NCBI RefSeq assembly: GCF_028750675.1
Contig: NZ_JAQQPZ010000013.1
Span: forward strand, 179,813-243,812
Length of the DNA: 64,000 nt
Origin: Shewanella metallivivens
GTDB lineage: Bacteria > Pseudomonadota > Gammaproteobacteria > Enterobacterales > Shewanellaceae
Reading direction: 5' to 3'
The number at the start of each line of letters is the position of its first letter. The stretch's first letter is position 1. Below, piece after piece: positions 44,685 through 53,922 of the stretch. The notes under the pieces were generated by a model. It did not search any database. It saw nothing but the letters and a program-made list of their open reading frames with translations, and was not told where the DNA came from. Both the position numbers and the translations under genes were made by a program.

Positions 44685-45173
44685 ATGGAACAAATTTTTG
44701 AAAAATTGATGTATGCATCCCGCTGGATCATGGCGCCTATTTATTTGGGATTAAGCTTAGTCTTACTAGCCTTAGGCATAAAGTTCTTCCAAGAGATCTT
44801 TCACATCATTCCGATTATTTTTACCATTGCAGAAGTCGATTTAGTGCTCATTACCCTGTCACTCATCGACATCACCTTAGTGGGTGGCCTGCTGATTATG
44901 GTGATGTTTTCAGGTTATGAAAACTTCGTGTCACAGCTTGATGTCGGTGAAAACAGTGACAAACTCAGCTGGCTAGGCAAGATGGATGCCGGTTCACTCA
45001 AAAACAAAGTGGCCGCATCGATTGTCGCCATTTCATCAATTCATTTGCTCAAAGTCTTTATGAATGCCGAAAACATCGAAAACGACAAAATCATGTGGTA
45101 TTTGCTCATCCACATCACCTTTGTGTTATCGGCCTTCGCCATGGGATATTTGGATAAGATTACGCGTAAGTAA
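44685..45173 (+). CDS. yqhA: UPF0114 family membrane protein YqhA
   Basis: A 162-residue inner-membrane protein with about four hydrophobic segments. [41 protein letters not shown] and [16 protein letters not shown] are the UPF0114/YqhA blocks, and length is normal. Function unknown. Its stop codon lies inside a nine-base direct repeat that brackets the small element beginning at 45174, so the element went in exactly at the gene's end without harming it. Confidence 0.92.
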   Translation: MEQIFEKLMYASRWIMAPIYLGLSLVLLALGIKFFQEIFHIIPIIFTIAEVDLVLITLSLIDITLVGGLLIMVMFSGYENFVSQLDVGENSDKLSWLGKMDAGSLKNKVAASIVAISSIHLLKVFMNAENIENDKIMWYLLIHITFVLSAFAMGYLDKITRK

Positions 45174-45365
45174 CCTGAGATCGGGATAATAAACGCCTTT
45201 CAAACAGTCCTTTGCCCTGTTAACTGCGTTGAATCGACTTGCAATAGGCTAGCTATTGACGCGTCAATTCGCCTTGTTAGCAGAACAAATGACAAGCTTG
45301 AAAGTGAGAAAGGGTAACATGTTGATTTTAAATAGCATAAGTTCATCCCTTATCCCGAACTCAGG
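45174..45365. mobile_element. MITE-like element with terminal inverted repeats and target duplication
   Basis: A 192-base non-coding element. Its ends, CCTGAGATCGGGATAA (45174-45189) and TTATCCCGAACTCAGG (45350-45365), are inverted copies with one mismatch. TAAGTAACC occurs on both sides, at 45167-45175 and 45367-45375, exactly 200 bases apart, as expected of a target-site duplication (7-9 bases, since CC may belong to the element). The inside contains CAATAG-N5-CTATTG and flanking symmetry, so the strand can fold into a long hairpin. There is no coding capacity, so a transposase elsewhere must have moved it. Confidence 0.8.
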
Positions 45366-45390
45366 TTAAGTAACCAGTCATACCCAAATA

Positions 45391-45425
45391 AAAAGCCCTG
45401 ATAGCATTCAGTATCGGGGCTTTTT
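45391..45425. terminator. bidirectional terminator after yqhA and its element
   Basis: AAAAGCCCTGATA (45391-45403) pairs with 45412-45424 with one G-T pair, followed by T. Its right half TATCGGGGCTTTTTATT is the same as in the terminator at 48380-48415. Confidence 0.88.
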
Positions 45426-45437
45426 ATTGACTATCGA

Positions 45438-45686
45438 TTAGTACCAAACTTTAGGTTCAGCATTATGATTCTGGGCTGCATCAATACTAATACCCAATCC
45501 ATTAAGAATTTTGAACACTGTCGAGATATAAACATCATTGCCTTTCTCAACACGGATTAAGACCTTTTTAGTCACGCCACACAGCATCGCCGCCACATCT
45601 TGAGTCAGTGCCGCGTTGTTTCTGGTTTCTTTAATGAGTAAGCCTAAAGATTGTTGATTAAGTGCTTGATTGAGTGAAAGTGCCAT
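45438..45686 (-). CDS. HipB-like XRE-family DNA-binding protein without HipA
   Basis: An 82-residue Cro/XRE helix-turn-helix protein: [36 protein letters not shown], then [14 protein letters not shown]. This is the layout of HipB-type antitoxins and related repressors. Normally a hipA toxin gene follows; here the next sequence downstream is a terminator, so it is an orphan. A palindrome 15 bases upstream of its start suggests self-repression. It could regulate genes elsewhere. Confidence 0.85.
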   Translation of the reverse strand: MALSLNQALNQQSLGLLIKETRNNAALTQDVAAMLCGVTKKVLIRVEKGNDVYISTVFKILNGLGISIDAAQNHNAEPKVWY

Positions 45687-45700
45687 AACATTAGCTCAAA

Positions 45701-45815
45701 GTGTACTTTGCTACACCTTATAGTGGTTTGCTCTTTTGCTTTAGATAAAGCCTAACATGGTACACATTTTCAATATCTACGCCGTTAAATGAACCAAAAG
45801 TGTAAATGGTTACAT
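45701..45815. promoter_or_regulatory. two candidate operators of the HipB-like regulator
   Basis: AAAGTGTA-N6-TACAC (dyad GTGTA/TACAC at 45701-45716) and AAAGTGTA-N6-TACAT (45800-45815) share spacing and most bases, 99 bases apart. The first lies directly upstream of the HipB-like gene. Confidence 0.5.
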
Positions 45816-45939
45816 TATCAAATTGATTAAAGCAGATTTTATTGCTGTGAATATCAAAATAAAAATGGGCAGAATGTTAATTCTGCCCCATTATTTTTAG
45901 CTGTTATTCAACATAACAAAGCCGTTGATGGTTTACATA

Positions 45940-46935
45940 TTATCCTTTGGTAAAAGGTACTGGTCGCGGTGTGTTGTTATTTGATGGTGGCAGCACTGGC
46001 AATACAATTTGTGGTTGCTCACCCGTTAATGTTTTCAAAAACTCAACCATTTGGCTTATCTCTTCTGAACTCATTTTTTGACCTAATTGTATATCTGCCA
46101 TAGTATTTACGGCTTCCTCTAAACCCCATACGCTACCATCATGAAAGTAGGGGTAAGTTAATTCGATATTACGTAATGTTGGTACTTTAAATACAAATTT
46201 ATCCGCTTCTTTACCAGTAACGCCTTTACGACCTTCTGCGGGATTATTAGTATGAAATGGCTTCACTAATCCCATTTTCATATACATAGTTCCCCCCACG
46301 GCAGGACCATTATGACAACTGACACAACCTTTACTTTTAAATAATTGGTAACCAGCCAGAGCCTCAGCGCTGATCGCTTTTTGATCGCCTTCCAAATACT
46401 TATCAAATGGACTATTTGGCGTGACTAAGGTTTTTTCAAACACGGCTATCGCATCAGTAATTCTATCGATATTAATGTCGTTAGAACCATAAACCCCCTT
46501 AAAACGAGCAATATAGGCAGGCATTGATCGGATAGTATCGACAGCAAGTTCGTGGGTATAACCCATCTCTTTTGGATTATTAATCGGACCACCAGCTTGC
46601 TCTTTTAAGTCTGCAGCTCTGCCATCCCAAAATTGCGCTAGCATGTAATCTGCGTTTAATACCGTAGGCGAGTTAATTGGCCCTTCTTGCCAGTTATGCC
46701 CAACAGAGGTTGGTAGTGCATCGACACCTCCTAACGATAAATTATGACAAGAGTTACACGAAATATGACCCGACATTGATAACCTAGGCTCAAAAAATAA
46801 CATTTTACCTAATTCAACTTTTTCGGGATTAGTTATGACAGCAGGTTTGATCACCTCTATCGGTTCACTGGCATATGAGGTTGAAATTGAGAACATGGAT
46901 GCAATCATTAACGCAATTGAAGTTAACTTCGTCAT
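45940..46935 (-). CDS. ccpA: di-haem cytochrome c peroxidase (CcpA/MauG family)
   Basis: A 331-residue periplasmic enzyme. A signal peptide covers about 1-22 (cleavage near SYA). Two haem c sites, CNSCH (C60-H64) and CVSCH near residue 205, and TLRNIELTYPYFHDG with the distal methionine region are typical of bacterial di-haem peroxidases. It should reduce hydrogen peroxide to water with electrons from cytochrome c. The C-terminal tail is Pro/Asn-rich. A candidate FNR/CRP-type site lies about 200 bases upstream. Confidence 0.93.
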   Translation of the reverse strand: MTKLTSIALMIASMFSISTSYASEPIEVIKPAVITNPEKVELGKMLFFEPRLSMSGHISCNSCHNLSLGGVDALPTSVGHNWQEGPINSPTVLNADYMLAQFWDGRAADLKEQAGGPINNPKEMGYTHELAVDTIRSMPAYIARFKGVYGSNDINIDRITDAIAVFEKTLVTPNSPFDKYLEGDQKAISAEALAGYQLFKSKGCVSCHNGPAVGGTMYMKMGLVKPFHTNNPAEGRKGVTGKEADKFVFKVPTLRNIELTYPYFHDGSVWGLEEAVNTMADIQLGQKMSSEEISQMVEFLKTLTGEQPQIVLPVLPPSNNNTPRPVPFTKG

Positions 46936-47636
46936 AGCTAATAGCCTTATAAAGTGAGTGGTTTAATTTCCGCCATCATATATGTGCTTTTTGCCGAGTA
47001 ATAATAATTAAAACCGATTGGGTCTATCTTATAACTAGATGCAATAATTGAGACTTAAGTCACTGATTATTTTAATAAATGGGCAATCATAGATTAATGT
47101 GAGCCAGATTCACTTTTAGGTTGAATTTTGCACTTTTAAGTTGATATAGATCACAGTAAAATCTTGCTACAAACATCAAAAAAACTGCTTTTTAGGCAAC
47201 ATGGGACCAACTCCCATAAAAACGTTCGTACCAATGTTTCGATGCTACCAACTCATCTCTCAAAGTGTAATGGTCAAGTGTTTTGGAGGTCGAAAATTCC
47301 TAAAGTGACAACGTTATCTGGTATCTACTCATGTATATCAGCTTTGTATTATCGGACTTGGTGATGAGGGATAACTAGATGAGGTTATTCAGCAGCAATA
47401 GAAGATGTTAATTTCTCTGTCGGTATAGATGAATAATGAGGAAGAAAGTTTGATCTGACCCTACTTGTTACTACTTGTTTATCCCTGTAATAATTACCGC
47501 ATGTCACCTTTATCTCGTGATGTGGCAAGAGGGAAGCTAAATGCATTAAGCGTAGGGGCTGATATCGTTAGAAAACAGCTATCTTCAACTAACTAGACAA
47601 ACACAGAGCACTCTCACTGCACTCAGATAAAACCTA
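46936..47636. other. 700-base gap with possible gene relics
   Basis: No complete gene. A candidate regulator site is at 47141-47154. A frame at 47164-47364 and a 31-codon frame at 47501-47596 (MSPLSRDVARGKLNALSVG) have no recognised relatives and look like debris. A tandem of CTACTTGTT occurs at 47461-47479. The stretch reads like decayed mobile or phage DNA, without proof. Confidence 0.4.
47141..47154. promoter_or_regulatory. FNR/EtrA- or CRP-like site upstream of ccpA
   Basis: TTGATATAGATCAC fits the FNR consensus TTGAT-N4-ATCAA with one mismatch, and its right half TCACA also fits CRP. It is 206 bases upstream of the peroxidase start; these peroxidases are often induced under low oxygen. 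Confidence 0.4.
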
Positions 47637-48326
47637 TTAGCGACGCAGCACCGCTATCCAGCGGCCAAGGTTGAGCAAGCTGGCCAGCGAGCCAGCCACG
47701 TAGGTCAACGCCGCAGCCTTAAGAATCTTCTCCGCATGTTTTAGGTCACCATCATGCAGATACTTGCCCTCTTTTAGTATGGGCAGCGCCTTACCATAAC
47801 TGGCGTCAAACTCCACCGGCAAGGTCACCAGATGCACAATAGTGCTTAACCCCATCGACAGTAGGCCGATCAAAATGGTCAACGCGCCAGCCTGCGGTAT
47901 ACGGGTGAGCATCAAGACCACAGGCGCCGCTAACATCATCACGCCAGCAATACGCTCACCGACCATTGCGGCTCTAGCGAGCTTCTGTCGCGTCATAAAC
48001 ATAGTCTCGCCGCGAGAATCCTGTAGAGCATGCCCTACTTCGTGGGCTGCTACAGTTACAGCAGTCAGGGAGTGACCGGAATAGTTATCCGACGTTAGAC
48101 GAACTGCCTTAGCGGCGGGATCATAATGATCTCCGTCGAGAGTCTCTTCAATCTTGACGTCATTCAGGCCAAAACGATCCAAAAGATGACGAGCAAGTTC
48201 ACCACCGCTACCTTGTTGACAGTAGCGATCAGCAGGCTGCCGAAATTTGTTCATGATGTGCTTGACCCACAAACCAGGCAAGAATACGCAGCCCGCAATG
48301 ACAATAATTAGAATGATCCATAGCAT
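47637..48326 (-). CDS. neutral zinc metallopeptidase (YugP/PF04298 type)
   Basis: A 229-residue membrane protein. The zinc motif HEVGH is at 95-99 (AAHEVGHALQ), after an N-terminal membrane segment (2-20) and followed by two or three further hydrophobic segments. It matches the Zn_peptidase_2 family, membrane proteases of unknown substrate. It stands alone, with a strong terminator to its right shared by position with groEL's downstream side. Confidence 0.88.
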   Translation of the reverse strand: MLWIILIIVIAGCVFLPGLWVKHIMNKFRQPADRYCQQGSGGELARHLLDRFGLNDVKIEETLDGDHYDPAAKAVRLTSDNYSGHSLTAVTVAAHEVGHALQDSRGETMFMTRQKLARAAMVGERIAGVMMLAAPVVLMLTRIPQAGALTILIGLLSMGLSTIVHLVTLPVEFDASYGKALPILKEGKYLHDGDLKHAEKILKAAALTYVAGSLASLLNLGRWIAVLRR

Positions 48327-48379
48327 GAAACCAGTATGCCATAAACGTTGGTATAACTCTCACAACATTTAAAGCCAAC

Positions 48380-48415
48380 AAAAAGCCCCGATACCGTTAG
48401 GTATCGGGGCTTTTT
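48380..48415. terminator. perfect 15-bp terminator
   Basis: AAAAAGCCCCGATAC (48380-48394) pairs perfectly with 48401-48415. It lies between the metallopeptidase gene's start and groEL's end, so it most likely terminates groEL on the minus strand. Its right half is identical to that of the terminator at 45391. Confidence 0.88.
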
Positions 48416-48511
48416 ATTCTTTTACAAGAAGTTTGGTTTAGCTTTTAGGCTAGAGACCAACTGAGCATTTACGCAGGATAAATGGGCGTAGAGCAAGGCT
48501 TTTTGTAGCGA

Positions 48512-48532
48512 CGTGTAGTGTTTTTCTACACG
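48512..48532. other. small hairpin downstream of groEL
   Basis: CGTGTAG (48512-48518) pairs with CTACACG (48526-48532) with a T-rich loop. It lies in the groEL 3' region; no strong U-tract accompanies it, so its role is unclear. Confidence 0.35.
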
Positions 48533-48575
48533 AGCTGCAAAGTAACGCAGCTATAACCCATTTAGACCAGCTAGA

Positions 48576-50563
<1,988 letters not shown>

Positions 50564-50645
50564 CTATGAACTCTCCTAATGATTTGATGCCCAAAAAACG
50601 AGGCTATTGACTAACAAAAAAGGGATTTTCCCTTCGATGCATGTG

Positions 50646-50674
50646 ATATGGGGGTAGTTGATCACAGATCCAAG
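50646..50674 (-). promoter_or_regulatory. sigma-32 heat-shock promoter of groESL
   Basis: On the minus strand, CTTGGA is followed after 15 bases by CCCCATAT, fitting the sigma-32 pattern CTTGAA-N13-15-CCCCATNT with one mismatch. It is about 85-110 bases upstream of groES. No CIRCE element was seen. Confidence 0.8.
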
Positions 50675-50779
50675 GGGAATTAAAAAAAAAACTACACTTT
50701 TTTTATGTCTGTTTTATTAAAACTTTACTAATACTGATAGAATTCGCCTCCTTTAACGCATTCAACCACCTGAGAATAG

Positions 50780-52228
50780 ATGAAAGACAGACACGGGTTG
50801 CTCAGCGGGCCAATTGGTCGTGTGCTGCTTAATATGACTTTGCCAAACCTGATTGGAATCATGACCATTCTGGGTGGCAGCCTAGTAGATGTATTTTTTA
50901 TCAGTAAGTTGGGTACCGAAGCGTTAGCTGCTGTCAGTTTTACCTTTCCGGTTACGTTGGTAATTTCAAGTATTGGCATTGGTTTGGGCGTTGGCGTATC
51001 AACTAATCTTGGGCGATTGATTGGCAGTGGCCATGCGCCCGAATCCAAGGTGTTTTTGTTTGACGCACTGTGTATGACATTGCTGATTACTTGGGGCTTA
51101 TCCATACTCGGCTGTGTGTTTATTGAACCCATTTTTAGTTTACTTGGTGCTAACGAAGCCAGCCTGCCATTAATTAATGATTATATGTGGTACTGGTACT
51201 TAGGTGCACCAGCGTTGGTATTACTCATGGTGGGTAACCAAGGATTGCGTGCCACTGGCGATACCCGTTCACCAGCTAAAATAATGATGCTCGCCGCGGT
51301 GGTTAATTTAATTCTCGACCCGCTGCTTATCTTCGGTTTAGGGCCATTTCCACGTTTAGAAATTCAAGGCGCAGCTATTGCCACCACACTCTCATGGGTT
51401 GTAGCGATGTCATTAGCCGGGTATTTGATCATTATTAAACGTAAATTAGTTGAATTTGCCAGCGTTGACATTGGTCGCTTAATCTTACATTGGAAAGCTT
51501 TGGCGCATATTGCACGCCCTGCCGCATTAATGAATGTCATCAACCCAATTGCTAATGGGGTGATTATGGCCATGCTAGCACGCGTTGATCATACTGGAGT
51601 CGCTGCATTTGGTGCAGGCACACGGTTAGAGTCGGTGTTATTGATTGTGGTGATGGCGCTATCATCAAGCTTGATGCCGTTTATTGCGCAAAACCTAGGG
51701 GCAAACCAACCCGAGCGAGCTAAAAAAGCGTTATTAATGTCTTTGCAGTTTGTGTTTGTATTTCAAACTTTGTTATTTGTTCCGTTGTATTTTAATGCCA
51801 CGGCTATTGCTAATTTATTTACCAGTGACCCATTAGTGATTGATTGGTTAAGCTTTTATGTGATGGTGTTGCCCGCAGCTTATGGCCCTTTAGGCATTGT
51901 GATTATTTTTGCGACCAGCTTAAATGCCTACCACAGACCATTGAGTTCTTTAGTGATAAATCTGTGCAGATTAATGTTGTTAATGCTGCCATTTGCTGCA
52001 TTAGGTGCATATGTTGGTGGTGTTAAAGGGATTTTATTAGCCCTACCCATCACCAATACGTTAATGGGTATTGCATGTTATTACCTCGCCACAAAAATTA
52101 GCGAACCAAGCGACATTAAGCACGCGGTACCCTACAGTGAAAAACCAACAAACACCTCAGAGCAGCATAACCACCGCTCTCGCAGCGCCGCCTCTATTAA
52201 CCCCCCGGCAAATAACATCATTGATTGA
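50780..52228 (+). CDS. MATE-family efflux transporter
   Basis: A 482-residue membrane protein with twelve hydrophobic segments in two homologous halves. LPNLIGIMTILGGSLVDVFFISKLGTEALAA opens the first half and ATGDTRSPAKIMMLAAVVNLILDPLLIFG and NPIANGVIMAMLARVDHTGVAAFGAGTRLE are MATE signatures. It should export drugs or metabolites with Na+ or H+. The C-terminal tail of about 40 residues is hydrophilic (SEQHNHRSRSA). It is divergent from groES. Confidence 0.92.
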   Translation: MKDRHGLLSGPIGRVLLNMTLPNLIGIMTILGGSLVDVFFISKLGTEALAAVSFTFPVTLVISSIGIGLGVGVSTNLGRLIGSGHAPESKVFLFDALCMTLLITWGLSILGCVFIEPIFSLLGANEASLPLINDYMWYWYLGAPALVLLMVGNQGLRATGDTRSPAKIMMLAAVVNLILDPLLIFGLGPFPRLEIQGAAIATTLSWVVAMSLAGYLIIIKRKLVEFASVDIGRLILHWKALAHIARPAALMNVINPIANGVIMAMLARVDHTGVAAFGAGTRLESVLLIVVMALSSSLMPFIAQNLGANQPERAKKALLMSLQFVFVFQTLLFVPLYFNATAIANLFTSDPLVIDWLSFYVMVLPAAYGPLGIVIIFATSLNAYHRPLSSLVINLCRLMLLMLPFAALGAYVGGVKGILLALPITNTLMGIACYYLATKISEPSDIKHAVPYSEKPTNTSEQHNHRSRSAASINPPANNIID

Positions 52229-52363
52229 TGACACGTTGTTAAAGCACAGGTAATTGATACCCTAGATTAATTTCGATTAATCTGATGCCAAACATTGCCT
52301 ATCTGTACGATGAATGGGTTATTATCATTTAACATTTTAAGCTTAAATCATCAGTCATCTACA

Positions 52364-52729
52364 ATGAAAAAGTCCATTTACGCTGCGTTAATGTCAGCCA
52401 TTATTTGCCCTGGAAGCGGCCAACTTTGGCTCGGTAAAAAGTGGCTGGGATGGGGATTTATTAGCGTCAGCTTGGTGTGCATTGCATTACTAATGAACCA
52501 TATTATTAGCCGTGCACAAGTGATCGCCGAACAGATTTTGGCTGGCAATGTTGCTAACGATTTAAGCTCCATTTACACCGAAGTCTCTAAAGTCTCGCAG
52601 GATTCACAATCGGCAGAATTATCGCTACTCACATGGCTTTTTATTGCCAATTGGGCGCTCAGTATTGCCACTGCATTTTGGCTTGGTGCCAAACAAGATA
52701 AGCAATTAGAAACAAAAACAGCCGACTAA
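52364..52729 (+). CDS. small membrane protein, TM2-like
   Basis: A 121-residue protein beginning MKKSIYAALMSAIICPGSGQ, then LWLGKKWLGWGFISVSLVCIALL, with the Pro-Gly-x-Gly-Gln...Gly-Lys pattern of TM2/related small membrane families, and a third hydrophobic segment near residue 100. The ATG at 52364 is chosen because the upstream 23 residues do not look like a membrane protein. Its stop codon lies inside the terminator stem. Function unknown. Confidence 0.75.
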   Translation: MKKSIYAALMSAIICPGSGQLWLGKKWLGWGFISVSLVCIALLMNHIISRAQVIAEQILAGNVANDLSSIYTEVSKVSQDSQSAELSLLTWLFIANWALSIATAFWLGAKQDKQLETKTAD

Positions 52730-52752
52730 ATCAGGTTTAGCCGGCTGTTTTT
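52714..52752. terminator. bidirectional terminator containing the stop codon
   Basis: Bases 52714-52730 pair with 52736-52752 with one G-T pair and T-runs at both ends. The TAA of the gene ending at 52729 is part of the stem, so gene end and terminator overlap. It serves fxsA on the other strand as well. Confidence 0.88.
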
Positions 52753-52765
52753 ATTGTGATAAGGG

Positions 52766-53350
52766 TTATTTTTTGTCGTCTTTAGGGTCTAGTGGCTCAA
52801 CGTCAATAATGTCATCGTCACTTTTGTTTTGCTCTATATGATGGCTGCGAGGTTGCTCGTCTTTACGTTCAAAATCACCATCGAAAGTATTGCCATTTTG
52901 ATCAAATGGGTTTTGCCCACCAAAAGGTCCCGATTGACCAAATGGGCTTTGCCCTGGGCCAAAACCGCCTTTAAAGCCACCGTTTGTCACCACACGAAGT
53001 TGCATACGTTTATACAAAAACTTCGCAATGGGTGCACGGGTAAAAGGAGTAAGTAAAATTAAGCCTATAAAGTCGGTAACAAACCCAGGTATGAGTAACA
53101 ATACACCTGCAGCGGCTAGCATCATACCTTCAACAATTTCTTGCCCTGGCGCTTCACCTCTTGCCAACTTTTGCTGAACGGTCATTAACGTGCTTAAGCC
53201 CTGGCTACGCACTAACGACACCCCAACAACGGCAGTAAATAACACCAAGCCGACCGTGGTCCAAGAACCAATAGAGCTGGCCACTTCAATCAGTACGTTG
53301 AGCTCCACAACCGGGACAAGTACAAATATTAACAATAGAATAAAAAACAT
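52766..53350 (-). CDS. fxsA: FxsA family membrane protein
   Basis: A 194-residue inner-membrane protein. ILLIFVLVPVVELNVLIEV, GLVLFTAVVGVSLVRSQGLSTL and LIPGFVTDFIGLILLTPFTRAP are the FxsA family blocks; E. coli FxsA (suppressor of F exclusion) relieves phage T7 exclusion when overproduced. After about residue 135 the tail is Gly/Phe/Gln-rich (FGPGQSPFGQSGPFGGQNPF) and then acidic, longer than usual. It lies next to groESL, as in other Shewanella. Confidence 0.93.
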   Translation of the reverse strand: MFFILLLIFVLVPVVELNVLIEVASSIGSWTTVGLVLFTAVVGVSLVRSQGLSTLMTVQQKLARGEAPGQEIVEGMMLAAAGVLLLIPGFVTDFIGLILLTPFTRAPIAKFLYKRMQLRVVTNGGFKGGFGPGQSPFGQSGPFGGQNPFDQNGNTFDGDFERKDEQPRSHHIEQNKSDDDIIDVEPLDPKDDKK

Positions 53351-53595
53351 ATTGGCCTCTAATCGTCGCTTTTTGTTACAGTTAGCGACGTGTAATTAAT
53401 AACGTAGCGACGTATAAATAATAAAGTGGCACCCTAAAAAATACTGCCGATGAAACTTAAATGGGGGTTATCGGGTCTGTTTTCAAGACAGGTCACGAAT
53501 ATCAGCTCAGTTTAGTGAAAATTCAGCTAAATAAGCGTAATGTGATGACGCTTTTAGTATAACGCCTTTAACTTAAGTAAACTTTAAGATTATAT

Positions 53596-53922
53596 ATGTA
53601 TAAACCCAAGCAACTCGTGATTTTAACCACTTGCCCTGATGCAAAAACGGCAAAAATAATTGCCGATGCGCTCGTTGAGAATCAACTGGCTGCTTGTGTG
53701 CAAATAGGCCAAACCGTTGAGTCGGTTTACCGCTGGGAAAATGCGATATGCCAGTCACAAGAAGTCCCTTTGCAAATAAAATGCATGGCCGCTCAGTTTG
53801 ATGCCATTGAACAACTTGTGCTCAAATTGCATCCTTATGAAGTACCTGAATTCATTGCCATTCCGATTATCGGTGGTTTTGGCCCTTATCTACAATGGAT
53901 AGAAGACAACTCACAATCATGA
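53596..53922 (+). CDS. cutA: divalent cation tolerance protein CutA
   Basis: A 108-residue protein. LTTCPDAKTAKIIADALVENQLAACVQI, VYRWENAI and HPYEVPEFIAIPI are CutA signatures. It forms very stable trimers and was linked to copper tolerance in E. coli; its true role is uncertain. The next gene, dsbD, begins within its last codon (ATGA overlap), as in many gammaproteobacteria. Confidence 0.97.
   Translation: MYKPKQLVILTTCPDAKTAKIIADALVENQLAACVQIGQTVESVYRWENAICQSQEVPLQIKCMAAQFDAIEQLVLKLHPYEVPEFIAIPIIGGFGPYLQWIEDNSQS

Noticed and set aside
45438..45686. HipAB toxin-antitoxin system
   Set aside because: Only the HipB-like gene is present; a terminator follows and no hipA frame is seen on either side.
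47164..47364. Tyrosine recombinase C-terminal relic
   Set aside because: A vague similarity of LPTHLSK to recombinase C-terminal wording is too weak to support a call.
50728..51132. 134-codon minus-strand frame
   Set aside because: It is opposite the first 350 bases of the MATE gene, whose protein is unmistakable.
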